Positions 42,525-50,428 of a stretch of DNA of 64,000 bases are shown here, in pieces. This DNA is from Eubacteriales bacterium (GTDB taxonomy: Bacteria > Bacillota > Clostridia > Oscillospirales > Oscillospiraceae): NCBI GenBank assembly GCA_030531505.1, contig JAUNNH010000003.1:62001-126000 (forward strand), read 5' to 3'. The notes beneath the pieces were generated by a model, which saw only the letters and a program-made list of their open reading frames with translations, was not told the DNA's origin and searched no databases. A program made the translations under genes and the position numbers. Numbering within the stretch: position 1 is the stretch's first letter; every line of letters begins with the position of its first letter.

Positions 42525-43217
42525 ATGAGCATGTTTCAAGGATTCACACCGGAAGCCGGCAATTTCCTCTGGGAGCTGAGCTTCAACAATGAGCGCCCCT
42601 GGTTCCTGGCGCATAAAGAGCAGTTCGAGCGCAGTGTGAACGAGCCCTTCAAGGCCCTCGCGGCGGAGACGGCCGCGTGCATGGGTGAGCGCTTTCCACA
42701 GCGGGACTGGCGGGTCCACCTCTCCCGCATCTACCGGGACGCGCGGCGGCTCTTCGGCCGCGGCCCCTACAAGGACCATCTCTGGTTCACGCTCTGGACG
42801 GACGGGGCGGGGCGAGAGAGCGGTCCTGCCTTCTGGTTCGAGATCGGCCCTGCCACCTGGGAGTGCGGCGTGGGCTATTTCGAGGCGTCTCCGGCCACGA
42901 TGGAGACCTTCCGTCGGATGGTGGACGCGAATCCCGCGCGCTTCGGACGGCTCGCGGAGGAGCTCTCCCATATGCGCGGGCTGCGGATCCTCGGTCCGGA
43001 GTACAAGCGCCCCAAGGGACAGTATGAAAAACCGATCGCCGACTGGTATAACCGCCGCTGGCTCGGAGCGGAATGGGTACACGATTTCGGCGGCGACCTG
43101 CTGACGCCGGAACTCCCCGACAAACTGACGAAAGCCTACGCGCGGCTCATGCCGCTCTATGATTTTCTCCAGGAGGTCTGTGCCGCTGCGGCCGAGACCG
43201 GGGAGGAGAGGAGATAG
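42525..43217 (+). CDS. DUF2461 protein
   Basis: A 230-residue protein of the DUF2461/TIGR02453 family, shown by FLWELSFNNERPWFLAHKEQFE, the HLSRIYRDARR motif and GPYKDHLWFTLW. Its function is not known; some members are near DNA or nucleotide metabolism genes. The ATG at 42531 has better ribosome spacing than the one at 42525. It is followed after 2 bases by a glycosyltransferase gene. Confidence 0.92.
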   Translation: MSMFQGFTPEAGNFLWELSFNNERPWFLAHKEQFERSVNEPFKALAAETAACMGERFPQRDWRVHLSRIYRDARRLFGRGPYKDHLWFTLWTDGAGRESGPAFWFEIGPATWECGVGYFEASPATMETFRRMVDANPARFGRLAEELSHMRGLRILGPEYKRPKGQYEKPIADWYNRRWLGAEWVHDFGGDLLTPELPDKLTKAYARLMPLYDFLQEVCAAAAETGEERR

Positions 43218-43219
43218 CC

Positions 43220-44251
43220 ATGGCACGCACCACCTTTATCATGCCCGCCTACAACGCCGAGGCCTGGATCGAGAGCTCGGTGCGGAGCGTCCTGGACCAG
43301 ACGGAGCGGGACCTGCGCCTGCTCGTCGTGGACGACGGCTCGACCGACGGCACGGCGGCCATCCTTGCCCGCCTCGCGGCAGAGGATGCGCGGCTCACCC
43401 CGCTGCGCGTGCCGAACGGCGGCCCGGCCGTGGCGCGAAACCGCGCGCTCGAGCAGCTCGAAGAGGAGACGGAGTATGTCATGTTCCTTGACGCGGATGA
43501 CTATCTGCTGCCGGACGCGCTGGCCTATGCGCTGCAGGGCGCGCGGCGCGGCGCGGACCTTACGGTCTTCGGTTTTTCCATCCGCGGGCTCGACGGGGAG
43601 CTCCGGGATTACTGCGAACCGGAGGAGCTGCTGGACAGGAGTACCATCGGCGCCTCGCTGGGGCGGCTCTACAAGGCCAACCTTCTCAACCAGGTCTGGG
43701 GAAAGCTCTTCTCCGCCCGGCTGCTGCGCGAGCATGCGATCCGCTTCCCCGACTACCGCTGGGGCGAGGACCGGCTCTTCCTCTTCGACTGCCTCGAGCA
43801 CTGCGGGAGCATCTGCGTCCTGCCGGGCTGCAAGTATCAGTATGTCATGCACCCGGGCGAGAGCCTCATCAGCAAGTACTACGACAAAAAGTTCCCGGTC
43901 TGCCTCGAGATCGACAGGCGCGCACAGGCGCTCTGCTGCCGCTTCGGCGTGGAGGACGACGCGGCTTTCCGCTACATGTTCCTCAAGAGCGTCTTCTCCT
44001 GCCTGACCACGCTCTACACGCCGGGCTGTCCGCTCGATGCGGCGGGCCGGCGCGCGGCGGCGGCGGAGATCCTCGCGAGTGAGGAGCTGCGGGAGCGCAG
44101 CCGCGGGGCCGAGGGCGGGCTGCCCGTGAAGGTCCTGGCCGCTGTACTGCGCAGCGGCTCGCCGGGGCTCAGCCTTGCAGCCTTTCGTGCCGTCGCCGGG
44201 ATCGGCCGGGCGGCGCCGGAGCTCTTCCGGCGGATCAAGCATCGGAAATAA
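43220..44251 (+). CDS. Family 2 glycosyltransferase
   Basis: A 343-residue GT-A enzyme. The nucleotide-sugar site TTFIMPAYNAEAWIESSVRS, the VVDDGSTDGTAA segment and the metal-binding DADD in MFLDADDYLLP are clear, followed by an acceptor region with WGEDRLFLFDCLEHC. No membrane segment, so it probably acts at the inner membrane face on cell-envelope sugars. It ends at a strong terminator. Confidence 0.95.
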   Translation: MARTTFIMPAYNAEAWIESSVRSVLDQTERDLRLLVVDDGSTDGTAAILARLAAEDARLTPLRVPNGGPAVARNRALEQLEEETEYVMFLDADDYLLPDALAYALQGARRGADLTVFGFSIRGLDGELRDYCEPEELLDRSTIGASLGRLYKANLLNQVWGKLFSARLLREHAIRFPDYRWGEDRLFLFDCLEHCGSICVLPGCKYQYVMHPGESLISKYYDKKFPVCLEIDRRAQALCCRFGVEDDAAFRYMFLKSVFSCLTTLYTPGCPLDAAGRRAAAAEILASEELRERSRGAEGGLPVKVLAAVLRSGSPGLSLAAFRAVAGIGRAAPELFRRIKHRK

Positions 44252-44254
44252 AAA

Positions 44255-44287
44255 ACAGGGCTCTGAGCGTTTCGCTCAGAGCCCTGT
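44255..44287. terminator. Terminator hairpin
   Basis: ACAGGGCTCTGAGCG-TTT-CGCTCAGAGCCCTGT, a 15-bp perfect stem between convergent genes, preceded by an A run that serves the leftward gene. Confidence 0.9.
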
Positions 44288-44305
44288 CGTCATATAGCGC
44301 GCCGC

Positions 44306-45376
44306 TCAGGCGGCCTTGATCCAGGAGATCACGCCCTCTTCGGAGAAGAAGGTCAGCACGGCCTCGCCATCGGCGTTCTCTTCCAGGGTGTAGGGGGCCG
44401 CCTCAGCCTCGCCCTCAAGGTTGCTGAAGGCAACGTAGAGTCCGGTGCCGTCATCCATCTCGCCGTTGTCCACCGCGAAAGCCTCGAAGTCTGCGGTCTG
44501 CTCACCGTTCATCGTCGTTACGCCGTGGCCGTTTTCATCGATGCTCATGCTGAGCTCCACGCCCGCATAGGCGTCTCCGAAGGGGGAGAGATCGGCTGCC
44601 CACTCGCCCACAAAGCCGAGCGTGTCAAGCTGTGTCAGAGCCTCCGGCGTGTGGATGCTGCAGTCGAGGTTTTCCAGGCAGAAGAGGGAAATGACTTTTT
44701 CGATCGTCTCGGCATCGGCGTTCACATCGATGCCGGCGGCCAGCCAGTAGGCATAGGGACCGACGAAATAACCCTGCAGCTCCTCCAGGTCACGACCATA
44801 ACGGAACTCGATGTGATAGGTAGAATCCATCGTGTCGGGGCAGAGGAAGATGTAGTTGAACTCGCCCGCTTCATCGGTGCTCTTGTACACGTCGCAGGCC
44901 ATGGTCACGGGGAACTCCATCCCCATGTAGTTCATTGTCTCGCCCGGGCCGATCTCGCCAGCGCCGAGGTATTCGTAGCTGTGGGTCTCGGTGCTTCCGT
45001 CGGTCTTGGTGACGGTGACGGTGTCGCCTTCAAAGGTGAAGGCCGCGGCGTCGTGGATATACCAGCAGTCAAAAGCCATGCCGCCGTCGGCAAAGGCGGC
45101 GATGGCGTCTTCGCCGTAGATGTCCGAGCTGATGGAGGCTTTCAGGCCGGCGACGGTTTCAGCCGCGTTTTCCTCCCCGACGACTGCCGCGCAGTAGTCA
45201 AGCCAGAGCGCCTCGCAGTCCTCGCTGAGAATGACCTCAAACAGATTGCCGTAAGTGGTGCCTTCCTCGCCGGCGACAGCGGGCCAGACGCCGCGGTCGG
45301 CGTCGTCGGCGAAGCCGAGCGCGCTCAGGCTGAACACGAGCGTCAGTGCCAGCGCGATGGAGATGAGTTTTTTCAC
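44306..45376 (-). CDS. ZinT/YodA-like metal-binding secreted protein
   Basis: A 356-residue exported protein. A GTG start (45376-45374) lies eight bases after AAGGAGG; the ATG at 45409 is upstream of it. A signal peptide (KKLISIALALTLVFSLSALGFA) precedes the ZinT-type domain, recognised by AFTFEGDTVTVT, YHIEFRYGRDLEELQ and YAYWLAAGID. ZinT proteins bind zinc in the periplasm or at the surface and help uptake. The third His of the usual HxH site (HIEFRYG only) is not certain. A C-terminal beta domain of about 95 residues is extra. A perfect palindrome at the promoter suggests metal control. Confidence 0.8.
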   Translation of the reverse strand: MKKLISIALALTLVFSLSALGFADDADRGVWPAVAGEEGTTYGNLFEVILSEDCEALWLDYCAAVVGEENAAETVAGLKASISSDIYGEDAIAAFADGGMAFDCWYIHDAAAFTFEGDTVTVTKTDGSTETHSYEYLGAGEIGPGETMNYMGMEFPVTMACDVYKSTDEAGEFNYIFLCPDTMDSTYHIEFRYGRDLEELQGYFVGPYAYWLAAGIDVNADAETIEKVISLFCLENLDCSIHTPEALTQLDTLGFVGEWAADLSPFGDAYAGVELSMSIDENGHGVTTMNGEQTADFEAFAVDNGEMDDGTGLYVAFSNLEGEAEAAPYTLEENADGEAVLTFFSEEGVISWIKAA

Positions 45377-45401
45377 GGGATGATCCTCCTTATTCGCATT
45401 A

Positions 45402-45417
45402 GTTAGCATATGCTAAC
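45402..45417. promoter_or_regulatory. Palindromic operator, 16 bp
   Basis: GTTAGCATATGCTAAC is a perfect palindrome placed 7 bases after the -10 box of the ZinT-like gene, over the start of transcription. It resembles metal-repressor boxes of the DtxR/MntR kind (TTAG...CTAA) more than Fur/Zur boxes; the regulator is not in the window. Confidence 0.75.
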
Positions 45418-45424
45418 CATTTGA

Positions 45425-45453
45425 AGTATAGCGCGGTCCCGTGAAAATGTCAA
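45425..45453 (-). promoter_or_regulatory. Sigma-A promoter of the ZinT-like gene
   Basis: TTGACA (45453-45448), 17-base spacer, TATACT (45430-45425). Confidence 0.9.
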
Positions 45454-45469
45454 GCTGGAATCCCGCTGC

Positions 45470-46747
45470 CTATCCGGCGCGCAGGCCCTCGGCGAGGATG
45501 CCGCGGACGCGGCGGTAGATCGCCTCGAAGTCGGCGATCGGCAGCGGATTCACCCCGCGCCCTACCTCGATCGTGTAGCCGGGACGGTCGAAGTCCTGGA
45601 TAAAGAAGTCCTTGTATCCGGCGAAGTCCGAGGCATAGGGCGTCTCCTCGAGCGCGTAGCCGGAGACAGCGGCGAAGCGCTCCCCCGCTTCCTGCGCACC
45701 GGGCGGCGCGTAACCGCGATACTGCCAGTAGATCACCTCGCCCTGGCTGTGCCAGGCCTGCACGAGCGTGGGGTCAAAGTGCAGCGTGAGCTCATAGAGT
45801 GCGCGGGCCTCCGGTGCCGCGAGCGGGGCCGTACCCACGAAGTCCGCCGGCGCAGGCGAGACGATCCCCTGTTCGAACTTGATGGCGCGGGCCTGTTCCC
45901 AGCCGGCCGGGTACTGGAGGTTCAGGTCAACGCCGCGCAGGTTCGCCTTCCAGCCCGATGGGAAGGGATAGCGCGGGTAGGCGGCCGCGATCTGCCTGAC
46001 CCGGTCGTAGCTTTCACCGCTTTGCAGCTCGCCCGTCACGAGATCCATCCCATCGGGGTTCACGGCCGGGGCCAGACAGAGCGCGGTGTCCGCGAGCAGC
46101 TCCCCCGCGTCGAGCCCCGCGACCGTACCGCCGACGGCCACGGCCGCGGCGAGCTCCTCGACAAAGCAGAGCAGCAGCGGCGTCGTGATCCACTCGTTGG
46201 CGTGGTGCTCCGCATTATAGAGCACACGCCGGGGCCCCTCACCGAGCGTGAGATGCCAGAGCGGGCGGCCGAGAACACTGCGGCCGAATTGCCCGCTGCG
46301 CAGAAAGGGATAGCGCGCGGCGAGCCCCTGCACGCAGTAGCCGACCAGCGCGGCGCACCAGGCGATCTTTGTCGGCACGACGGGGAAGGGGAGCGGCACG
46401 ATGACGTCCATGCCCACGGGCAGGCGCTCGGGTGGGAGACCGGGGTTGGCCAGCGCAACGGCCGCCTCTCCGCTGCCGTAGGCCTGCCCGAGGCTCCAGA
46501 AGCTGTCGCCCGGACGCAGCGTGTGGAGCAGATAACCGGTGTACCAGGGCCGCAGCGCGGCGTGGCTGCGCGGCCCGGCGACGCCGTCGGGCTGCAGGGC
46601 ATTCGCCCTCTGAAAACGGCGCAGCGCCTCCCGGGTGAGCGGGCCGAAAGCCCCGTCTGTTGCGAGCTCTCCGAAGCCCGCCCGGTTCAGTGCAAGCTGC
46701 AGGAGCTGCACGCCGGGACCGGTGCTGCCGAAACGCAAAATCCGCAT
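45470..46747 (-). CDS. M14 peptidase with peptidoglycan-binding and LysM domains
   Basis: Of 425 residues from the ATG behind AAAGGAGG. Residues 1-66 are a PG_binding_1 domain (TDGAFGPLTREALRRFQ), 72-118 a LysM (HTLRPGDSFWSLGQAYGSG), and 130-425 a zinc carboxypeptidase (H182-x2-E185, a later H in QAWHSQGE, and catalytic Glu in YTIEVGRG). This layout is that of gamma-D-glutamyl-diaminopimelate endopeptidase I, which acts on spore or vegetative peptidoglycan. No signal peptide is seen, as in those enzymes. Upstream is CATATACT with a weak ATA-type -35, compatible with a sigma-E-like promoter. Confidence 0.92.
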   Translation of the reverse strand: MRILRFGSTGPGVQLLQLALNRAGFGELATDGAFGPLTREALRRFQRANALQPDGVAGPRSHAALRPWYTGYLLHTLRPGDSFWSLGQAYGSGEAAVALANPGLPPERLPVGMDVIVPLPFPVVPTKIAWCAALVGYCVQGLAARYPFLRSGQFGRSVLGRPLWHLTLGEGPRRVLYNAEHHANEWITTPLLLCFVEELAAAVAVGGTVAGLDAGELLADTALCLAPAVNPDGMDLVTGELQSGESYDRVRQIAAAYPRYPFPSGWKANLRGVDLNLQYPAGWEQARAIKFEQGIVSPAPADFVGTAPLAAPEARALYELTLHFDPTLVQAWHSQGEVIYWQYRGYAPPGAQEAGERFAAVSGYALEETPYASDFAGYKDFFIQDFDRPGYTIEVGRGVNPLPIADFEAIYRRVRGILAEGLRAG

Positions 46748-46834
46748 GGGATCGCCCTCCTTTCCCGAAGAGTATATGCGGCGTCCCCGGACGGAATGCC
46801 GCGCACAGGAGGAGGGAAAAAGACGGGAAGCGTA

Positions 46835-46863
46835 TTGACAAGCCCTGTGAGTTTTACTATAAT
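46835..46863 (+). promoter_or_regulatory. Consensus sigma-A promoter of tctCBA
   Basis: TTGACA (46835-46840), 17-base spacer, TATAAT (46858-46863). Confidence 0.93.
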
Positions 46864-46927
46864 TTATGTACATACTGTGAATACGGTTTAAATCAAATAT
46901 CACAGTTGCTTATAAGGAGGAAAAAAC

Positions 46928-47953
46928 ATGAAGAAGATTCTTGCTCTTCTGCTCGCTCTGTGCATGGTCTTCGCCCTGGCTGCCTGCGGTCAGAGCGCCA
47001 AGCCTGCTGCGACCGAGGCTCCCAAGGCCGAGGAGGCCGCTCCCGCTGAGGAAGCTGCTCCCGCCGGTTGGGCGCCCAACGGCACGGTTCACATGATTGT
47101 CTCTTACAAGGCCGGTTCCGGCACCGACAACACCGCCCGTATCCTGGCTCAGTATGCCGAGAAGTATGTCGGTCAGACCATCGTCATCGATAACGTCGAG
47201 GGAGGCTCCGGCTCCATCGGCTGGACCCAGCTCGCCGACGCCGAGCCCGACGGCCTCACCATCGGCTTCCTGAACCTGCCGAACTTCAACAGCTCTATCA
47301 CGCAGGAAATGGGCGCCTACACCATCGACAGCTTCAAGGCCATCGCCAACCACGTGACCGAGACCTCCATCGTCATCGTCCGTGCGGATGACGACCGCTT
47401 CCCCGATCTGGCGTCGCTGGTCGAGTACGGCAAGGCCCACCCGGGCGAGCTGAAGGCCTCCACCAACGGCCCAAAGGCCTCCAACCACATCGGTGCTCAG
47501 GCCTTTGCCAACTCCGCTGAGTTCACCTACATCGACATCCCTCAGGGCGGCACCGCCGACCAGCTGCTGTCCCTGCGCGGCAAGGAAGCTGACTTCTGCG
47601 TCGTGAAGACCGCCGATATCGTCGGCCAGGAGTCCGAATACAAGATCCTTGGCGTGTTCGATACCCAGCGCATGGCGAGCCTGCCCGACGTCCCGACCCT
47701 CGGTGAGCTCGGCTACTACGCCGATTGGCTCGGCTCCTCCCGTCTGCTTGCGGCTCCCTCCGGTGTCAGCGACGAGGTCATCAGCTTCTATGAGGCTGCC
47801 TTCAAGGCCGCTATGGAAGATCCCGATTATCTGGCCGCCGCTGAGCAGGCCGGCGTCGGCACCGATTTCAAGGATGCCGCCGCTACCGAAGAGCTGATCG
47901 CTCAGCAGCAGACCTTTGCCGAGAGCCTGGCGGAAGGCTTCTGGTACGAATAA
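46928..47953 (+). CDS. tctC: Tripartite tricarboxylate transporter substrate-binding lipoprotein
   Basis: Of 341 residues. Lipobox LAAC (Cys20) follows the signal peptide MKKILALLLALCMVFA; an Ala/Glu/Pro linker of about 25 residues then leads to the Bug/TctC fold (VHMIVSYKAGSGTDNTARIL, STNGPKASNHIGAQAFA, PDVPTLGELGY). It feeds TctB/TctA encoded just downstream. The ligand, an organic acid by family, is unknown. AAGGAGG precedes the ATG. Confidence 0.96.
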   Translation: MKKILALLLALCMVFALAACGQSAKPAATEAPKAEEAAPAEEAAPAGWAPNGTVHMIVSYKAGSGTDNTARILAQYAEKYVGQTIVIDNVEGGSGSIGWTQLADAEPDGLTIGFLNLPNFNSSITQEMGAYTIDSFKAIANHVTETSIVIVRADDDRFPDLASLVEYGKAHPGELKASTNGPKASNHIGAQAFANSAEFTYIDIPQGGTADQLLSLRGKEADFCVVKTADIVGQESEYKILGVFDTQRMASLPDVPTLGELGYYADWLGSSRLLAAPSGVSDEVISFYEAAFKAAMEDPDYLAAAEQAGVGTDFKDAAATEELIAQQQTFAESLAEGFWYE

Positions 47954-47990
47954 GCCGAAAATCTTAATGCGTTTTTAACGGCATTGATCT

Positions 47991-48020
47991 GAAAAGGGCA
48001 GGACTACTCCTGCCCTTTTC
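47991..48020 (+). terminator. Hairpin between tctC and tctB
   Basis: GAAAAGGGCAGGA-CTAC-TCCTGCCCTTTTC, a 13-bp perfect stem. It likely terminates part of the transcripts so that TctC is made in excess of the membrane parts. Confidence 0.82.
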
Positions 48021-48080
48021 CTAAAAAAACACGCGGCGCCCCCATGCGTGCCCGCGTCCAGAACAAGGAGGGAATGCCCC

Positions 48081-48539
48081 TTGAAAATGAAAAGAACGGA
48101 TATCGGTGTGGTTGCGTTCTTCTACCTGGTCAGCGCGTACTTCTATTCGCAGACCGTGAAGCTCCCGGCCAGCAGCCAGACCTATCCCCGCTTTACCGTC
48201 ACCCTCGTATTCGGGCTGACAACGCTCTATCTCGTGCAGATGATCGTACGTGCCGTGAAAAACGGGACCGAGAGCGGCAAGGAGGACTTCAAGGATTTCC
48301 AGGCCGTTCAGTTCATCGTCTGCTTCTGCGCCACGATCGTGTATCTGGTGCTGATCCATTTCTTCGGCTTTTACATCGCTACGGCGGTGTTCATGGTCGC
48401 GGTGCTGCTCTTCCTGCGTGTGAAGCCGCTTGCGACGCTGATTTCCGTGGTCGTGATCATGGCGCTGATCTACTTCGCCTTCCAGAAGTTCCTGGGCGTG
48501 CGGCTGCCCGTCGGCGAAGTGATCAAGTCTCTGAAGTAA
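48081..48539 (+). CDS. tctB: Tripartite tricarboxylate transporter small membrane subunit
   Basis: A 152-residue membrane protein with about four membrane segments and the TctB-type TLVFGLTTLYLVQMIV and HFFGFYIATAVFMVAVLLFLRV. The start is a TTG at nine bases from AAGGAGG; an ATG two codons later is possible. Encoded between TctC and TctA, with 15 bases to tctA. Confidence 0.93.
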   Translation: MKMKRTDIGVVAFFYLVSAYFYSQTVKLPASSQTYPRFTVTLVFGLTTLYLVQMIVRAVKNGTESGKEDFKDFQAVQFIVCFCATIVYLVLIHFFGFYIATAVFMVAVLLFLRVKPLATLISVVVIMALIYFAFQKFLGVRLPVGEVIKSLK

Positions 48540-48554
48540 GGAGGGGAAAGACGT

Positions 48555-50105
48555 ATGCTTGGAACCTTGGCTCAGATGGGCGCAGGCTTTGTCAACGCCC
48601 TGACCCCCATTAACCTGCTGATGATGGCCGGCGGTGTCGCCATGGGCATCATCATCGGCTGCATGCCCGGCCTCTCGGCCGCCATGGGCGTGGCGCTGAT
48701 GCTCCCCATGACCTTCAAAATGGCCCCCGAAACCGGCTTGATCGTCCTCGGCGCTATCTATTGCGGCGCCATCTTCGGCGGCTCCATTTCCGCCATCCTG
48801 ATCCACACTCCCGGCACGCCGGCCTCCGCGGCCACGGCTATCGAGGGCTATCAAATGACGCTGCGCGGCCAGGCGGGCAAGGCGCTCTTTACCGCCTGCT
48901 ACTCCTCCTTCTGGGGCGGCCTGCTCAGCTGCATTTCGCTCTACTTCTTTGCCCCGCTGCTCTCGCAGCTCACGTTGAAGTTTATGTCCGCCGAGTACTT
49001 CTGGCTGTCGATCTTCGGCCTGACGATCATCGCGGGTGTAAGCTCCAAGTCCATTGTCAAGGGCCTGATGTCCGGTGCACTGGGCCTGCTCATTTCGACG
49101 ATCGGCCTCGATCCGATCACGGGCGTGAAGCGCTTCATGCCGAGCAGCTATTTTGCCGAGGGCATCAACACCACCTGCGCGCTGATCGGCCTCTTCTCCA
49201 TGTCCCAGGTTTTTGTCCTGGCTGAGGCAAAAATCAAGGAGCGTGCCCGCGCCACCAAGTTCTCGGACAAGATGAGCCTGACACGCGAGGAACGCAAGAT
49301 GATCCGTCCGACGATCTTCCGTTCCTGGATCATCGGCAACCTGATCGGCATCCTGCCCGGCGCCGGCGCGTCCATCGCCTGCTTCCTGGGCTACAACACC
49401 TCCCGCCAGTTCTCCAAGCATAAAGAGCAGTTCGGCAAGGGCTCCATCGAGGGCGTGGCCGGCTCCGAGGCGGCGAACAACGCCGTCACCGGTGGTTCCC
49501 TGATCCCGACGCTGACGCTCGGCATCCCGGGCGAGAGCGTCACGGCGGTGCTGATGGGCGGCCTGGTCATCCAGGGCCTGACCCCCGGCCCCGAGCTCTT
49601 CGGCAAATACGCCCCCATGACTTACACCTTCTTCGCCGGCTTCGTGCTGGTGCAGTTCTTCATGCTGGGCATCGGCCTGCTGGGCTGCCGCGGCTTCGCG
49701 CAGATCTCCCGTCTGTCCGACGCGATCCTGATCCCCTGCGTCACGGTGCTCTGCTTTGTAGGCTCCTACGCGATCCATAAGAACATTATGGACATGGTGG
49801 TCATGCTGGTCTTCGGTGTGCTCGGCTATGCGATGCGCAAGTTTGATCTGAACACAGCGGCCGTTGTGCTTGCGCTGATCCTCGGTCCCATCGGTGAAAA
49901 AGGTCTGCGCAATGCGCTGCGCACCTCCAACGGCAGCATCAGCGTGCTCTTCTCCTCCGTAGTCTGCTGGGTGCTGATCGCCCTGTGCGTGGTGGGCATC
50001 CTCTCTCCGATCTTCATGGCAAAGATGGAGAAAAAAGCCGAGAAGGAGGCTGTCGCCGGTACCGACGAGGATATTGAGAAGCTTACCGAGGAAGACTCCG
50101 TCTGA
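48555..50105 (+). CDS. tctA: Tripartite tricarboxylate transporter large membrane subunit
   Basis: The 516-residue TctA channel subunit with family motifs GCMPGLSAAMGVALMLPMTF, SAILIHTPGTPASAATAI, GILPGAGASIACFLGYN and GSLIPTLTLGIPGESVTAVL. It moves the solute with a proton or sodium gradient. With tctC and tctB it completes the transporter. A long hairpin terminator follows. Confidence 0.97.
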   Translation: MLGTLAQMGAGFVNALTPINLLMMAGGVAMGIIIGCMPGLSAAMGVALMLPMTFKMAPETGLIVLGAIYCGAIFGGSISAILIHTPGTPASAATAIEGYQMTLRGQAGKALFTACYSSFWGGLLSCISLYFFAPLLSQLTLKFMSAEYFWLSIFGLTIIAGVSSKSIVKGLMSGALGLLISTIGLDPITGVKRFMPSSYFAEGINTTCALIGLFSMSQVFVLAEAKIKERARATKFSDKMSLTREERKMIRPTIFRSWIIGNLIGILPGAGASIACFLGYNTSRQFSKHKEQFGKGSIEGVAGSEAANNAVTGGSLIPTLTLGIPGESVTAVLMGGLVIQGLTPGPELFGKYAPMTYTFFAGFVLVQFFMLGIGLLGCRGFAQISRLSDAILIPCVTVLCFVGSYAIHKNIMDMVVMLVFGVLGYAMRKFDLNTAAVVLALILGPIGEKGLRNALRTSNGSISVLFSSVVCWVLIALCVVGILSPIFMAKMEKKAEKEAVAGTDEDIEKLTEEDSV

Positions 50106-50127
50106 GTTTCGTTTATCAGAAAGCAAG

Positions 50128-50166
50128 GCAAATCCCATGTGTGCAAATGCACGCATGGGATTTGTG
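50128..50166 (+). terminator. Terminator of tctCBA
   Basis: GCAAATCCCATG pairs with CATGGGATTTGT, and inside it GTGCA with TGCAC, giving an almost continuous 18-bp stem, then GCATTTCCCCC. Confidence 0.82.
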
Positions 50167-50199
50167 CATTTCCCCCAAAAACGGCGGCTTATTTTTGGC

Positions 50200-50228
50200 T
50201 TGCATGGCTATGTGCTTTCCTGTATAAT
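50200..50228 (+). promoter_or_regulatory. Sigma-A promoter of the MsmX-like ATPase
   Basis: TTGCAT (50200-50205), 17-base spacer, TATAAT (50223-50228). Confidence 0.85.
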
Positions 50229-50428
50229 AAATGCGGGTTTTTATGCCCTAATTTGACTGCACGTACAGCTCTCCATATTTCTTAGCTGTGCGTAGCTTTA
50301 ACAAGGAGGAAATGTGAATCCCCAGGCTCGGGGTGCGGCAGTGTGGAGACCTGTCGTAACGCGGTGCGCTCCTTTGCGGGCGGCCGTGAGGGCAAACGGG
50401 CGGAGGCCCCTTGTCCGGAGCCGGCAGT
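50229..50428 (+). other. Unusual 200-base leader of the MsmX-like gene
   Basis: It holds a hairpin (ACGTACAGCT with AGCTGTGCGT, about 50264-50294), then a strong AAGGAGG (50303-50309) followed by ATG-TGA (start then stop, 50312-50317). After that come about 113 GC-rich bases up to the true ATG at 50429, which has only a modest CGGAG nearby. A GTG at 50314 opens a 66-codon frame overlapping the gene in another phase; its residues look random. Confidence 0.6.
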
